A DNA stretch of 64,000 nt from Nereocystis luetkeana (lineage: Eukaryota > Sar > Phaeophyceae > Laminariales > Laminariaceae), in NCBI GenBank assembly GCA_031213475.1, contig JARUPZ010000013.1:434001-498000 (forward strand). Reading direction: 5' to 3'. The translations under genes were made by a program, and so were the position numbers. Position 1 is the first letter of the stretch; every line of letters begins with the position of its first letter. The notes under the pieces were generated by a model. The model saw only the letters and a program-made list of their open reading frames with translations, was not told the origin of the DNA and did no database searches. Positions 31,901-42,646 of the stretch are shown piece after piece.

Positions 31901-34900
31901 CTATACCCGGGTATGACCAGCAAAACCAGCTTTTGTTACCCGGGTACATCAAAAACACATTCCCTACCATTGAGCAGGGTATAGCTCCGGATGTACTAGG
32001 GTATGACCAGTAGCACTAGGTTTCATACCCGGGCACACCCAAGAATGTAACCCTCCCGAACAGGCCCTTGGACAGCTAGAGCATGTTTTGCTGCGGCGAC
32101 ACCGCGTGCACCACTGTCACTCTTGCGAGAGTTTTGTAAGGAGGCGTCAGAAGGCTCCTCGCCACCACCACCACCACCACCACCACCACCACCACCATCT
32201 GCGGGACCGTCTCACGCCTGGGTTTCGGCAGCGGCGTCGCCTCCGTCAAGTTGGACAGAGTAGACAGTCTGTATGTGCATGCAATAAAAAGGCGCAAACA
32301 AGGGCAGAACAGAACACGAATCGGGAAAGCGAGGGTTCGATCAGACAGCCTGCAGTTGTAACCCGTTTGCTAACATAATACGTCTGACTACTCGTATACT
32401 GCAATAACTATCCCTCACAAAATCCCAAGCAGCTAGACTCCAAAAACCGTGGGTGCGGTCAGTCCTGAACAACTTGAAAAGCAAAGGCTCGCAAGGGAAC
32501 CCAAAACGATGTTATGTGTTTTGGCTTCCTTGGGTGCTCTTTTTCTTTTTTATCTTCTTCCTTCTCTTGTCTTTTGTGTGAGTGATGGACGATCAAGGGA
32601 TGTTCCTAACGAACACAATCAATCGTGAAAAACAACTCAACGTAACACTTCTACGTGAATCGTGATAATTTCGACACGAACCGTGACAAGGACACATTTT
32701 GCAAAAAATCGAGAAATGTTCGATGTCAGGATATTCGTGACACAAGCAACGCGACACAAACACAATCGAGACATAGCAACGCCTATTTGAAAAAACGTAA
32801 CCAGCCGAGATTTATGTTGTCGTGAATCGTCATTTTTGCGTTCGTTACAAATGACTCCCTCCCTCCCTCCCCTCCCCCCCCCACCCCCCGAATGCAAGCA
32901 CGCCTCTCACCTTGTCTGAAACCCTCGCTTGCCGCTCCTCTCCGGCGGCGGCGCCCCCTCTCTTCTCCAAAACCGCCTCCTGCCCGCCGCCAACTGCCGC
33001 CCCCTGCCCCCCCTTTGTCTCGGTCTCTTCCTGAAGTGCACGCCTGTCGAAAGCGTCTCCCACGGCGTCTATAGCGGCGGAAGCCCCTTCCTTTATGTCA
33101 GTCCACCACTGATGCATGCAGATGATGCCAACGATCAGCTGTGGGGGAGGGAGGGAGGGAAGGAACAAGCCTTAGGATGTATGCGTAGCAGCAGCAGCAA
33201 GCATGGGGGAGTGAATCGACAAGCGTCAAAGGAGTGCTATCATTTCCTGCGCGTTCCGCTCTCGCGGGGCCCTAGCCACATCACCAGGGTGTGTTTAGTA
33301 GGGGATTTACTCTGGGGGGCACCCGGGAACCCACCCGAGTATCACCAAAACAAACAGGTTTGGAACTCCAGTATCTACCCGAGTATGACCAAAAAAACAC
33401 ACACACACAGGTTTGGTACCCGGGCACCCCCGAGTACACACCCTACTGAACACACCCTTAAAATAGATACCATACGAGGTATAAAACTGTTCGAAGCACG
33501 GGTAACGGCGAAAGCCGGCATCCATGCGCAGTCCTTGCGTATACATTAGAAATGGCGGGTCGTTCTCACCAGAATCGGTACCATAACCTTCAGCACCCAG
33601 TTCTTGCTTCCTCGTGACCCGGCACCGCTGAGAGAGGAGGCCTCTCCGAGCATCCATTCCTCGTCTGCGTCCTCCTTCTCGTCGTCCAGCTCGTGGTACC
33701 CTAGCTTAGAGCCTAGCGGTGCCTCGATAACTCGGTGACGTAACTGATGCACCATAACCAGGTTTTTCATTTGGGGGAGGCAGAGAGAGGGAGGGACAGA
33801 GGGAGGGGGGGAGGGAAGGAGGGAGGGGGTCGGCGGGGGGGTAGGCGAGGCCTGCCTGTTTCAGTATTTTTGTAGTCCAATGGTTTTTACAATAGCTACG
33901 AAAGTAATAACCCTTTTAGGACCGCAGTCCCGTTTTGGGGACAAACTACTTGGAGTGCGACTGCTTTGTCCTCCAAACGGGACTGCGGTTCGCTTTAGAA
34001 GGGTCAACACGCATGATTGGAGGCGGGGGGTGTGTCGAAGCCTGCCTGTTATCCCCTTCAGAACCTCACCTACACTTCGTGGGAGAAATTTCTCGGAAAT
34101 AGTGTAGGACAATGGTTGCAGGAGCGCAAAGGAAGTGCAGTCAATGTTAACAATAATGTTACTTCTGGGACCAAGGGGTAGCGACAAAAAAAGCGAGTCA
34201 AGCACGATCTTATCAGCCTTCCACACGTTGGACAGCTCACGGCCTATCTATCTATCTATCTATCTACTGTAGATCATCAAGATCCTAACTTTCCGTCACG
34301 AGATGCTGTGCAGCATCTGTGTAGTACAGGTCCAACCCAGGAAATATGTGCTAGATCATGCAAGGTATATATAGGGCTCCCACCCGGCAACATGAGCTAG
34401 ATCATACAGATCGTACAGATCATAAACATATCTTCCCTGACGAAGTACTGTACTACTCCTGCTTACACCTATTACTGTAATACTACCGCAGTAGTGCCGG
34501 TCCCTCTATAATGCCCGTAAGCATGCATCAGCCAACAGCACTGGCATTATAATGGCAACCGTACTACGCACACTACCACACTACCACAACCCTATACCTC
34601 GTATGTTGTACTAATACCGGGGACCACAGGAAATAGGACCAAATATTGTTATTACGGGGGGCCATAGTTAACAGGACCAAATATTGTTAGTAAAAATGGT
34701 TAAACATATAGGTTTTTATGTATGCCATAGGTCCTGTTAACTATAGTCCCCCGTAATAGTACAAAAATAGGTAAATACATACGTACCTGGTAGTTTTTGT
34801 GTATACCGTAGGTCCTATTTACTATAGTCCCCCGTAATACTACTCCTACTCCTAGGTACTACGCACTACTACTACTATTACGGGGGACCATAGTTAATAG

Positions 34901-34982
34901 GACCAAATATGTTTAGTAAAAATGCTTAAATATATAGGTTTTTATGTAAACCATAGGTCCTGTTAACTATGGTCCCCCGTAA

Positions 34983-35045
<63 letters not shown>

Positions 35046-35047
35046 GG

Positions 35048-35141
<94 letters not shown>

Positions 35142-35337
35142 CGCTAATAGCACTAGACTGCAACTGTACAACAAGAGTAGAAAATCACTAATCGCCTATT
35201 GTTGAGGTAAAGCAGTATCACTACTGTACGGCTATAACAGTATACCGTTCCAGCAGGAATAGCACATCGGCACTTTAGTACTGCTGTAGTGTAACACCAG
35301 GCATGGTACTACCTAGTAGTAACAGTAACAGTAACAG

Positions 35338-35405
<68 letters not shown>

Positions 35406-38400
35406 AGGTAGCTTATACACCATGGCAGAATTCTGCGATTGATACTACTGTGGTATATAGAAAGGTGCAACCTTGGTACGTAAGAGACCGCCTGCGCAAG
35501 CAGTAAAACAAGTACAATAAGACCAAACTAGGCCTCGACGCGCCCAAAATGACCCCCCCCCCAAGCATGCTTGTTGTAGTGTAGCAGTACTCTACTGGTC
35601 ACAGCAGTACCCTACTAACTGATACAGCATTCATCAGTGAATGTGTGTCTCACCCCCGTAGGGAAAGCGCCTTCATGGTCCACCTTGCTGCCCACGTACG
35701 AAACTTCCGGCGACGCCTGCGACCCGAGAGCAATGGCCAAGCGAACGGAGAAAAACGTTGGACAGGAGAGGAGCGCTTAAGGTACATGGTCAGACAAAAG
35801 GAGAAACAAGGCCACTGCTGTACGACAAGTCCCAATGCAAGAGTTTCCATCGAACGTAGACATTCATGACGCGTGATACGTTAGGGGTATGACATCTAAA
35901 TAGGGTTCTCCGTGAAACGGAGGCAGTCAGAGCGCGTGCTACGTTAGAGGTAGCATCTGAGCATCTGAATATTCCACATCTCGGACAGACCGTCGATTCC
36001 CGCCTTACGATCTAGGCGTTTCAGGGCAGATATATTCCTGATCTGTAGTATGATCTGTGTTATCTAGCTCATGTTGCCTGGTGGGAGCAGTATATACCTG
36101 GTATATATCTTGCATGATCCAGAAAACATTTCCTGGGTTGGATCTGTACTATACAGACCCTGCACACCATCTCATGACATGACACAGTATCATATCACAA
36201 GGTTCATGACGTAAATAGCTGGCGGATACCTCGTAGTCGTACTCGTAGGGAAGAACACCAACGGGCGTACACGGGGTGAACTGGGTGATGGGCGGCATCA
36301 GGCACTGGTCACTAACCCGTTTAGAACTGTAGTCCCGTTTCGGGGACAAACCACTTGGAACTTGTGTGTTGTCCCCAAATCGGGACTGCAGTACTAAAGG
36401 GGTTAAGGCTGTTTCCTATGCGGTTTGATTTTAAGCTTCAGATTTTGACCCAATCGCATTCTCAGATGTGAACTTGGCAAATCGAAACAGTCTTCCTATG
36501 CGGAAAAATCAGATTTATTGTGTGTGTAGAGATTCGAGCAAACGCCGAGACCAACTCATGTTTCTGTGGTATTGCGCCGCGAAGAGACGCGCTGGGTGCG
36601 CTGCCCTGCGCGTAGGACCAAAGGGTCCGAACCGAGGCTGACTGTCTCTGGTCTGGCGGCAAAGAGACGTGGCGAGTGCGCTAGAACCAACCTGTCTTGG
36701 TATTGCGTTCCATTTTGTGACTGACTGCTGCTGCTGTACAGCAGTGTAGTCTACCAGTACTCGTACGTATCCGCGGAGAGGTGCGTGCCGAGTACGCTTC
36801 TCTTGGTCTCTAGGCCCGAGCCCGCGCCAGAAGACTGTAGTCTGGCCACGGAGGGACACGCCGCCTTCCGCCCGAGCGTCGGGCACGAAGCAACGTCGCT
36901 ATACAGCCGTGTCATTATTTAACTCATCGATCGTTCTGCTGCTGTTTGCTGTCGTGGATAGCATCTTTAGAGAGCATGCCATTTTTCGGTTTGAATATCT
37001 GATGACCCAGGTCGTCGGATTTGGGCCAAAATCCGACGTCTTGGGTCATCGGATTCTCAAATTGAAAAAAATCCAGTCGGATTTCGCATATTTTGGACTG
37101 CATTAGCAGGGTCATTCGTTTCTGAGATCGGAAAACACGAATCTGAAGCTCGAAATCTAACCGCATAGGAAACAGCCTAAGACCTATTTTTACCCGTCCC
37201 CTGTTCTTTTTCCAAGAATAGGTACTAAAGTAGACTAAGGTTGAGCCTGATTCATCCCCCTTTCCCGTCCTGTAATTGTATTTGGAACAGCGTGAAAACA
37301 ACGATTTGGCTTGAATAGGGTGGTTTTGTGTTTCCCATGATCAACAACCTGCCACGAAGGAACCGCCACGCAAGTCATGGAATGTTGCCCTCTATGTCAC
37401 GTAGGGGAGCTTCCCGCGATGCGCCAGTGAACCGGAGCTGTGTGGCTCGAGGTCGGAGGGCGGCAAGCACGGATCAAATATGAACAGCAAACTCGTTATC
37501 ACACAAACAACAACACGAAAAAACAGCAGCCTGCTCTTTTTGGTACCAGTCCTCCCCTTTGCGCGCTATGCTATTCGAAAGACCTGCAACTCCTAAACAC
37601 AATCGTACACGGGGAGCGATCGGCTGGTGGAATGGTTCAACACAGATGACAAGAACAAACATCATACCTGGTATATGTCGCTTGGATCGGCATGCAGCGT
37701 TCCCTCCCTCCTTACATCGTCTGAAAGCTACGTACGTAAGACTCCTTGTGCGGGGCCGCCGAAAGTTTGTGCACAAATGCCTTTTCGTTTGAAAACCCCG
37801 GACTAGGATATCAACGTCATATTTCGAAAAACGAAACATGCCTCTTGACTACAAAACTCGTGTCTCGTGTCCCGCCGCCTAAAGCAGACTACTGTATAAC
37901 ACGGAAGAAAGCACACCCCCCTTAGATAACGCACCCGGTAGTATACAATTTGCTTCGTTTTTTTACCGTCACTTTATCACCGGGGGTACGTTAGATAACA
38001 CACCCCATACGTATGTACGCCTGAAAACAGTGTCAAGCACCACTATTATAACACCACCTAGTGGATGAATACCATTCACAATTCACAATCAATCCGCACC
38101 GGTATCAATTCACAATCAATCCGCACCGGTATGGACACCAGCATGGAGGCAACTGCTGCGCCCCCCACGCCGAACGAGTCTGCGGCTTCGACCCCACCTG
38201 TAGCTGCTGCTGCTGCCGCGCCTTGGGCGACGATCATGCCGTTTTTCTTTGGGACCAGCGCGCTTACCGGTACCGGCACTAACGATATCACGTCTCCTAC
38301 GTCCGCCGTGTCCCAAGCCCCGACTAGTGGTTCCGGTACCGGTACCGGCGAAGCACCCGCAGCTCTTGCAGCAACGTTCAATACGCCAGCCAAAGGGCCT

Positions 38401-40180
38401 GAGGCCACGTCGGCAGCCGCCCAATCGCCAGCCACTACGATTGCGACAAGCGGCGAGACCACGCTGCCCGGTGGGAGCAACGACTGGCAGGACAACGACG
38501 GGGAAGCCCTCTTCTCAGAGCCCCCAAAGAAAAAGGGCAAGAGGACATATGGAACGCAGGAGTTGAAACCGCCTGGCTTCCCAATTCCGGAGTTTGGTGG
38601 CGGCCCGCACCGCAAGAGATACCCTATAAAGTTCAAACTGAAGGCGATCGGTTACGCGCAATCTGTAGTCGAGGGTGGAAGGGGGGCCGGAGGCACTACT
38701 GTTGGCTTGACTCATGACACCAGGTGGGAATTTTGGGTGAAGCAACGCTGGCATCGTGGATCGAGAACCGGTCTACGTGTGAGAAGGAGGTGCTAGCGGC
38801 CATGGCGGCGTCCTGGACGAAAACCCCTCATGTGGTAGCACACCCCTTGCTAACACCCCCCCTCGTTATCACACTCCCTGCCTTCTGGCCGAGGTCTGTT
38901 CACGCCCACTCCATAGCATTTATTGATATACCGTTATCACACCCTCTCATTACCACACCCCCTGAATCTGGCCGGGGTCTGCTTACTCTCCCTATCAACC
39001 AATAATGCAGTTAGCACACACCCTTTACCACACCCCCTAGCAGCGGGGCTCTCGTGCACGGTGTTTATCACCGGGGACGCGTTAGATAGCACACACCCCC
39101 CCCCACAACAGCACGCCCGTGAACAGGATAATAATGATGCTGTTGTTTGTACGACTGCTGTGTAACACGGCACGAGGCAAACATTGTTTGACCCTGAGCT
39201 TCCGGAGGATTGGGAGGGGATGGAACGTCAACGTTTCCTACGGTAGTAGCTGAGCTGATCACTTGTTGTCTGCAGCACGAGCGACGTACCTGATACCTGG
39301 TACCAGGTATGTATCAAAGCCACTGGAGCGATACCCGAAGCAACCGAGTCTCTGTCAAGCCTCGTCAGAAGTTATTATACTCAAGCGACGGGGATCTCCT
39401 CAAAAGACGCGATGTCGACTTCTAAGCCCAGCCCGGCATTCCGTAACACTGCAGACTGAGAATATGATTACCAATAATAATACAACGCGTCGGCTGTACC
39501 GATATTCAACAGCATTACTCGTGCTCTTTTTGCATGCCAGGTATTTTATACCTTGGTACCTGGTACCTGGTACAATATTGAAAATAGGGTACCCTTCGTA
39601 CATTTTTCAACTCGATTATCTCATAATTTTGTATAGAAATTAATGTGGAAAATAATAGGTACACCTCTCAGGTGTAATGAGAGATCGAGGCTTTCGTGCA
39701 AGCTCATCTTTGCAAAAGCAGCTTGCGATACTTCCAACACGCGTGCTACAGGCTGCACGACCTCGTTGAGGACACACACGAAGCCGGTCACGCTCTTGGG
39801 TGACAGTCCACATGGCGCCAGTTGGTGCACACCAACCAGGCAGGGTCAACAGGACGATTACAAAAGGCGCACTTTGTCCATCCACCATCCACAATCTGCA
39901 TGGGAAGGTTTTTTGGTTCACTCACAGAATGTACAGCAGTCGATTCGAACTCGAGGGCAAAGCTAGGAGGTTCCAAGTTTACGAGATGAATCGAAGAACA
40001 CACCCAAACGCCGACAGTCCACAGCAGCCCTGCCCGCCCTTTGGCTGGCTGGCGACCCCCCCCCACCCTCACCAGGTTATGTGCGCTGGCCGAACCCTCG
40101 CCCCCCCCCTGAACTCGAGGGGAACTGCTGTGCCGCTTGACCTCCACTTCCAATCGCTTCGTCGAGTCTGCTGGTTCCAT
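28927..40180 (-). CDS. Unidentified multi-exon minus-strand gene
   Basis: Core exons, 5' to 3' on the minus strand, are 35654-35716, 33588-33743, 32911-33138, 31272-31346 and 28927-28974, all starting and ending between codons, most with strong pyrimidine tracts before the AG. Less certain are 40142-40180 (start, MEPADSTKRLEVE), 39665-39794, 37525-37583 and 34163-34243; they also fit in phase. The exon at 34163 could instead begin at 34235 in another frame (LSNVWKADKIVLDSLFLSLP). Visible traits are an acidic stretch (YHELDDEKEDADEEW), then NWVLK joined to LIVGIICMHQWWTDIKEG, a moderately hydrophobic segment, then a glutamate/glycine-rich stretch, and KCKHGRSHRILWNEAG, which faintly recalls the start of a PH-like domain. 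No family is assigned. The 3' end is not found. It converges on gene 2, and a transposase-type element lies in its proposed second intron. Confidence 0.45.
29185..29294. mobile_element. piggyBac-like MITE, diverged copy
   Basis: It begins TTAA-CCCGTTTAGTACCGC and keeps the centre TAACTACTTAGAATTTGA and the word GGACTGCAGTACT. The right end is disturbed by repeated ACAGTACTA units. Same family as six other copies in the window. Confidence 0.65.
29777..30263. mobile_element. DNA element with TIRs of about 150 bp
   Basis: The left arm starts TTATTCCACAAG and continues through GTCCGCATGAGGG, ATGGTCACC and GAGGTCGAAGCCCTCG. The right arm carries the reverse complement in the same order with mismatches and ends CTTGTGGAATAA. 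The spacer is about 170 bp, so the element is non-autonomous. A 164-codon minus-strand open frame crosses its right half and is an artefact. Superfamily unknown. It lies in the last intron seen of gene 3. Confidence 0.75.
30270..30340 (-). repeat. Dispersed repeat R1
   Basis: A reverse copy of the R1 segment (GATTGAAGAATCGGCACGG, ACTGATTGTGCTGGAT) directly abuts the right end of the element ending at 30263. Confidence 0.6.
31759..32068. mobile_element. TACCCGGGTA-bearing element, copy 1
   Basis: It begins AAGGTGCCTTTAG and ends AACAGGCCCTT, a weak terminal inverted repeat. Inside are several TACCCGGGTA-type palindromes and two copies of GAGCAGGGTATAGCTCCGG-like units. Related elements lie at 33283-33465 and 56688-57207. 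Confidence 0.55.
32155..32200 (+). repeat. CAC trinucleotide repeat
   Basis: A (CAC)n run of about 40 bases lies in an intron of gene 3. The polyhistidine and polyvaline frames across it are not genes. Confidence 0.85.
33283..33465. mobile_element. TACCCGGGTA-bearing MITE, copy 2
   Basis: The left end AGGGTGTGTTTAGTAGGG and the right end CCCTACTGAACACACCCT form a terminal inverted repeat of 18 bp with one mismatch. The interior carries GGCACCCGGG and GTACCCGGGCACC in opposed positions. This is the clearest member of the family and lies in an intron of gene 3 between the exons at 33138 and 33588. Confidence 0.75.
33911..34004. mobile_element. piggyBac-like MITE
   Basis: Ends CCCTTTTAGGACCGCAGTCC and its near complement GGACTGCGGTTCGCTTTAGAAGGG, with the centre GACAAACTACTTGGA. 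The flanking TTAA is reduced to TAA and TCAA here. Confidence 0.75.
34651..34757. mobile_element. MITE with ATTACGGGGG ends, plus abutting fragments
   Basis: A complete copy spans 34651-34757 with inverted ends ATTACGGGGGGCCATAGTTA. Half copies abut it on both sides: AATAGGACCAAATATTGTT just before, and 34757-34837 ending CCCCCGTAATAC just after. This suggests that the family inserts into its own copies. Confidence 0.8.
34877..34983. mobile_element. MITE with ATTACGGGGG ends
   Basis: Inverted ends ATTACGGGGGACCATAGTTA and its complement surround an AT-rich centre with ATATATAGG. It is embedded in ACT/TAC repeats: ACTACTACTATT precedes it and a long (TAC)n follows immediately. Confidence 0.85.
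34984..35144 (+). repeat. TAC/ACT trinucleotide repeat
   Basis: An almost pure (TAC)n run of about 160 bases, interrupted by single GGC and GCT triplets, follows the MITE end directly. A second run lies at 35336-35404. The polythreonine, polyserine and polyvaline frames across these runs are artefacts. Confidence 0.95.
35336..35404 (+). repeat. TAC/ACT trinucleotide repeat, second run
   Basis: A pure (TAC)n run preceded by (AGTAAC)n units (about 35317-35338). It lies in the same proposed intron of gene 3 as the first run. Confidence 0.95.
36316..36402. mobile_element. piggyBac-like MITE
   Basis: Ends CCCGTTTAGAACTGTAGTCC and GGACTGCAGTACTAAAGGGG, followed by TTAA at 36403-36406. The left flank keeps only TAA. 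The PIF/Harbinger-like element begins at the very next base after the right TTAA. Confidence 0.8.
36407..37178. mobile_element. PIF/Harbinger-like non-autonomous element
   Basis: The left end GGCTGTTTCCTATGCGG and the right end CCGCATAGGAAACAGCC are perfect 17-bp inverted repeats, extended inward with mismatches for about 45 bp. TAA flanks both ends (36404-36406 and 37179-37181), the 3-bp TWA duplication typical of PIF/Harbinger. The interior of about 770 bp has no transposase. It contains repeated AAGAGACGCGCTGG-like units near 36580-36800 and a GATGACCCAGGTCGTCGGAT palindrome near 37000-37055. Confidence 0.82.
37910..39110 (+). mobile_element. Probable DNA transposon around a transposase-type ORF
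   Basis: Similar segments lie on both sides of the reading frame at 38065: GGGGTACGTTAGATAACACA near 37984-38003 and GGGGACGCGTTAGATAGCACA near 39074-39094. Both are followed by C-rich tails, and TATCACAC/CACCCC words recur in the right flank (38830-39110). I could not find precise inverted ends or a target duplication, so the limits are approximate. Confidence 0.4.
38065..38818 (+). pseudogene. CENP-B/pogo-like DNA-binding ORF, frameshifted
   Basis: The open frame 38065-38796 begins with a duplicated NSQSIRTGI segment, then an alanine/threonine/proline-rich part, a basic patch (PKKKGKR) and KRYPIKFKLKAIGYAQ. The last resembles the start of the helix-turn-helix in pogo/CENP-B transposases (R-Y-x-I-K-F-K-L-x-x-I-x-Y-A). 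The expected continuation, GEATLASWIENRSTCEKEVL, lies in another frame from about 38724, so one frameshift or an unrecognised intron separates the halves. No DDE catalytic core follows. It may be a decayed transposon or a domesticated DNA-binding gene; pogo-like domains are known in both settings. Confidence 0.5.
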
Positions 40181-40978
40181 CTCTTATGGAACAAGAAAGA
40201 GGTTCAGTTCCGGGGAGATGCTCCAAACTTCAGGGCGGTCCCTCTCAGGCTCCAGCACTCCTTACGAAGGTAGTCGTGCTTCTTATGCGAGGGAAAGTTA
40301 GCTGCCCTTCTTTATCTCGGCGTGAAGAAGGCTACGAGTCTCTCAGGGAGCTTTGAGCCTTGAGCTTCTTGAGCGGCGCAGACACGGAGCAGAGAGCAGC
40401 CTTCTCCAGCCCTCCGGAGTTGTCGAATTTCAAACTGCGGCGAGATTATAGACCAATAATGAACAGCAAAATGCGGTCGAATCAGGCCAATCAAATCCTT
40501 TCGTTTCTTTTTTTTTTGTGATGTCGGATGTCGCAGATGCCGTGATTTCAGGCGCTGCATATATGCGCACCATCACCACCCTAGCCACCAAAGCTAAGTA
40601 CAGCAGTGCCGCACAAATCTCTAGCCCAGGAGCGTCTGTAATTGCTAGGCCTAGGAGTGTCCGCGCCAGCGCCAAGAGCAGTGCCGAGAGGTGCGAGTGA
40701 ATCAATTATTTGTTCTGGAGATCATCGCAAGAATCGCCGCTCCTCTCTGTCGTCTTCTTCTAAAATCAAGAGAAGTTTCGTCACCTGGTCACGAGTCACG
40801 AGAGCAAAGCAGGAACGGGAAAGCCTTTTGAGCTCTGCTGCTGCTGCTGCTGCTGCTGTCTCTCAGCCTGCATCATCACCAGCTCGACAGGCGCAGCAAC
40901 CAAGTAAAGGTGATAACGGAGGCGCTGCGGTTTCCGGCGGCGGCGGCAGCAACACCAGCTGCGTCAGGGAGAAGACGG
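40181..40978. other. Region between minus gene 3 and a plus candidate
   Basis: If the start at 40180 is right, this is a divergent promoter region. It contains two long opposed open frames at 40430-40705: a minus one with a hydrophobic run (SALLLALARTLLGLAI) and a plus one (DVADAVISGAAYMRTI). It also has a (CTG)n run near 40835-40858. Neither frame has splice support, and I cannot choose between them. Confidence 0.3.
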
Positions 40979-41416
40979 ATGGGTTTCGAGATCGCGTACT
41001 TCGTTGCGCTCATGGTCTTCAACATCTCGGTATTCCACGAGTTAACTTGGGGTGAGCTGTGAACACTAGTTGTACGTCGGGGTCCTTGCTACACTGCTGC
41101 GCTGCTGTTGGTTTCTGCTGTCCTGCCACGCACGTGATTTGTTGCGCGTTGCTTTCCTTGTCAGCTGAACACTCCAACATCGGAGTTGATATGTATAGTC
41201 CGTCTATCATGCTGGTACTACTTGCTTTCCTCTTTTTGGTACGTAGCCAGTCTGGATGGATGGGTGTGGACGCATTGCTTGGATTCAGTAATTGCGTGCG
41301 ATGTCGGCGGGCCGATTGTTTCTACAGTAGGCACTCATGTCAAGGAACGGCAAGCAAGCGTTTCACGACCTCGGCAAACTCTTCTGCTGATGCTCTTGGC
41401 GTCGCAAGCTTCCTGA
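40979..41416 (+). CDS. Candidate two-exon membrane protein, plus strand
   Basis: Exons 40979-41051 and 41247-41416 join in phase: one base (G) left at the donor GG|GTGAGC, two taken after the acceptor TTTTTGGTACGTAG. The product begins MGFEIAYFVALMVFNISVF, a likely transmembrane or signal segment, and continues WVWTHCLDSVIACDVGGPIV before an arginine-rich part and a stop at 41414. The true start may lie further upstream, since the frame stays open back to about 40832. No family recognised. A longer glycine/alanine-rich frame overlaps in another register, so the call is tentative. Confidence 0.35.
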
Positions 41417-41634
41417 TAAGTAGATACGGGCACCAGGAACACTGCCCTATCCATACGCTGTGTGTAAAACCCTAACTGCAATGCAACTCGCCTGCGTATG
41501 AGCTGCGTACGGCATTATTGTAGACATTTGAGTACGTGCAGCAGTACGTAGCGACAAACTCTCTGAAAATCGCCCCCTGGTTCAGCGGTGGCTTTGCAGT
41601 ATTAATACGTACCTGGTAGTCAACTTACTCTGTG

Positions 41635-41730
41635 TGTGTGTTCTTCACATTAAACCGTTCTTTCTACCCGTCGACATCCAGCACAACCAGTGTCCGTGCC
41701 GATTCTTCAATCCTAGAAGAGATACAAGTT
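41635..41730 (+). repeat. Dispersed repeat R1
   Basis: Good copy of R1 (TTCTACCCGTCGACATCCAG, CAGTGTCCGTGCCGATTCTT). A second plus-strand copy follows at 42015-42100, separated by an AGCAGCACC microsatellite (41958-42010). Open frames with RSFYPSTSSTTSV come from this repeat. Confidence 0.75.
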
Positions 41731-42014
41731 CTGTGGTCACAAAGCTACGCCACAGAGATACTACGTTGCCACGTGTGCAGTGTGCACTGCAGTGGTGCAT
41801 ATACATTACCCGTACGCTCGAAACAAGCAGAGGGCCTTATCTGCTCGTACTGCGGTTGCGTATCGCTTACACGCGTACACTCCAAACAAAGGGCGATGTC
41901 TTGAAGGCTTGACCCAATCAATACGATCATGACGACTGAGTTCAATAGACAGACAGCAGGCAACGCAGCAGCACCAGCAGCACCAGCACCAGCAGCACCA
42001 GCAGCAGCAACGTT

Positions 42015-42100
42015 TGTGTCCACATTACACCGTTCTTTCTACCCGTCGGCATCCAGCACAACCAGTGTCCGTCTCGATTCTTCAATCCTGGAGAGATACA
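42015..42100 (+). repeat. Dispersed repeat R1, second copy
   Basis: Second plus-strand R1 copy in tandem with the one at 41635, with CCGTCGGCATCCAGCACAAC and TCCTGGAGAGATACAA. Confidence 0.75.
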
Positions 42101-42543
42101 AGCTCTGTAATCACTACACTACGCACGCCTAGAGATACTGCGGCAGCCGTACCTTCTTTCGTTGTTGTGGAGCAAGCAGAGTAAACAATGCCATCTTCGT
42201 GGCACGGTGCGAGAGATAAACGGAAAGAAACAAACAAACGACCCGTAAAAAACGGAAGGAAATCACACAAAAAGAATCGATGATACCACGATACCAACCG
42301 CGATAACAACGATACCAAAGCAGAGGCGTACCACGACATGATAGAGGTTCACTCTGGCTCTTCTGAGGCTCCTCTCTGGGTAGGTCAGCTTGAGGAGCTC
42401 CATACTAATAGTAAGTCACTCGGAAACTAACTTCAGCAAAAATTAAATCGCATCTCGATGAATAATCTCATGGCCCAAGTATAGATATATACTTACTTAC
42501 TTTATTTTTCGAAACAAGATTGACATTCCGACGATTTTGGGTT

Positions 42544-42646
42544 GACCCTTTTAGAACTCCAGTCCCGTTTTGGGGACACCCCAGCCAAATTCCAAGTAGT
42601 TTGTCCCAAATGGCCCCAAAAACGAGACTGCAGTCCTAAAAGGTCA
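42544..42646. mobile_element. piggyBac-like MITE, reversed centre
   Basis: It starts CCCTTTTAGAACTCCAGTCC and ends GAGACTGCAGTCCTAAAAGG. The asymmetric centre reads AAATTCCAAGTAGTTTGTCC, the reverse complement of the centre in the other copies, so this copy lies in the opposite orientation. The flanks are GTTGA and TCATT, so TTAA is lost. Confidence 0.75.

Noticed and set aside
34926-35205. Polyvaline, polyserine and polythreonine open frames
   Set aside because: They are pure translations of the TAC/ACT microsatellite.
39788-40180. Minus-strand frame ending in a cysteine-rich segment (CAFCNRPVDPAWLVC)
   Set aside because: It could be an alternative terminal exon read from the same ATG, but the overlapping exon 39665-39794 has the more protein-like frame and joins in phase to further exons. 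Kept only as an alternative.
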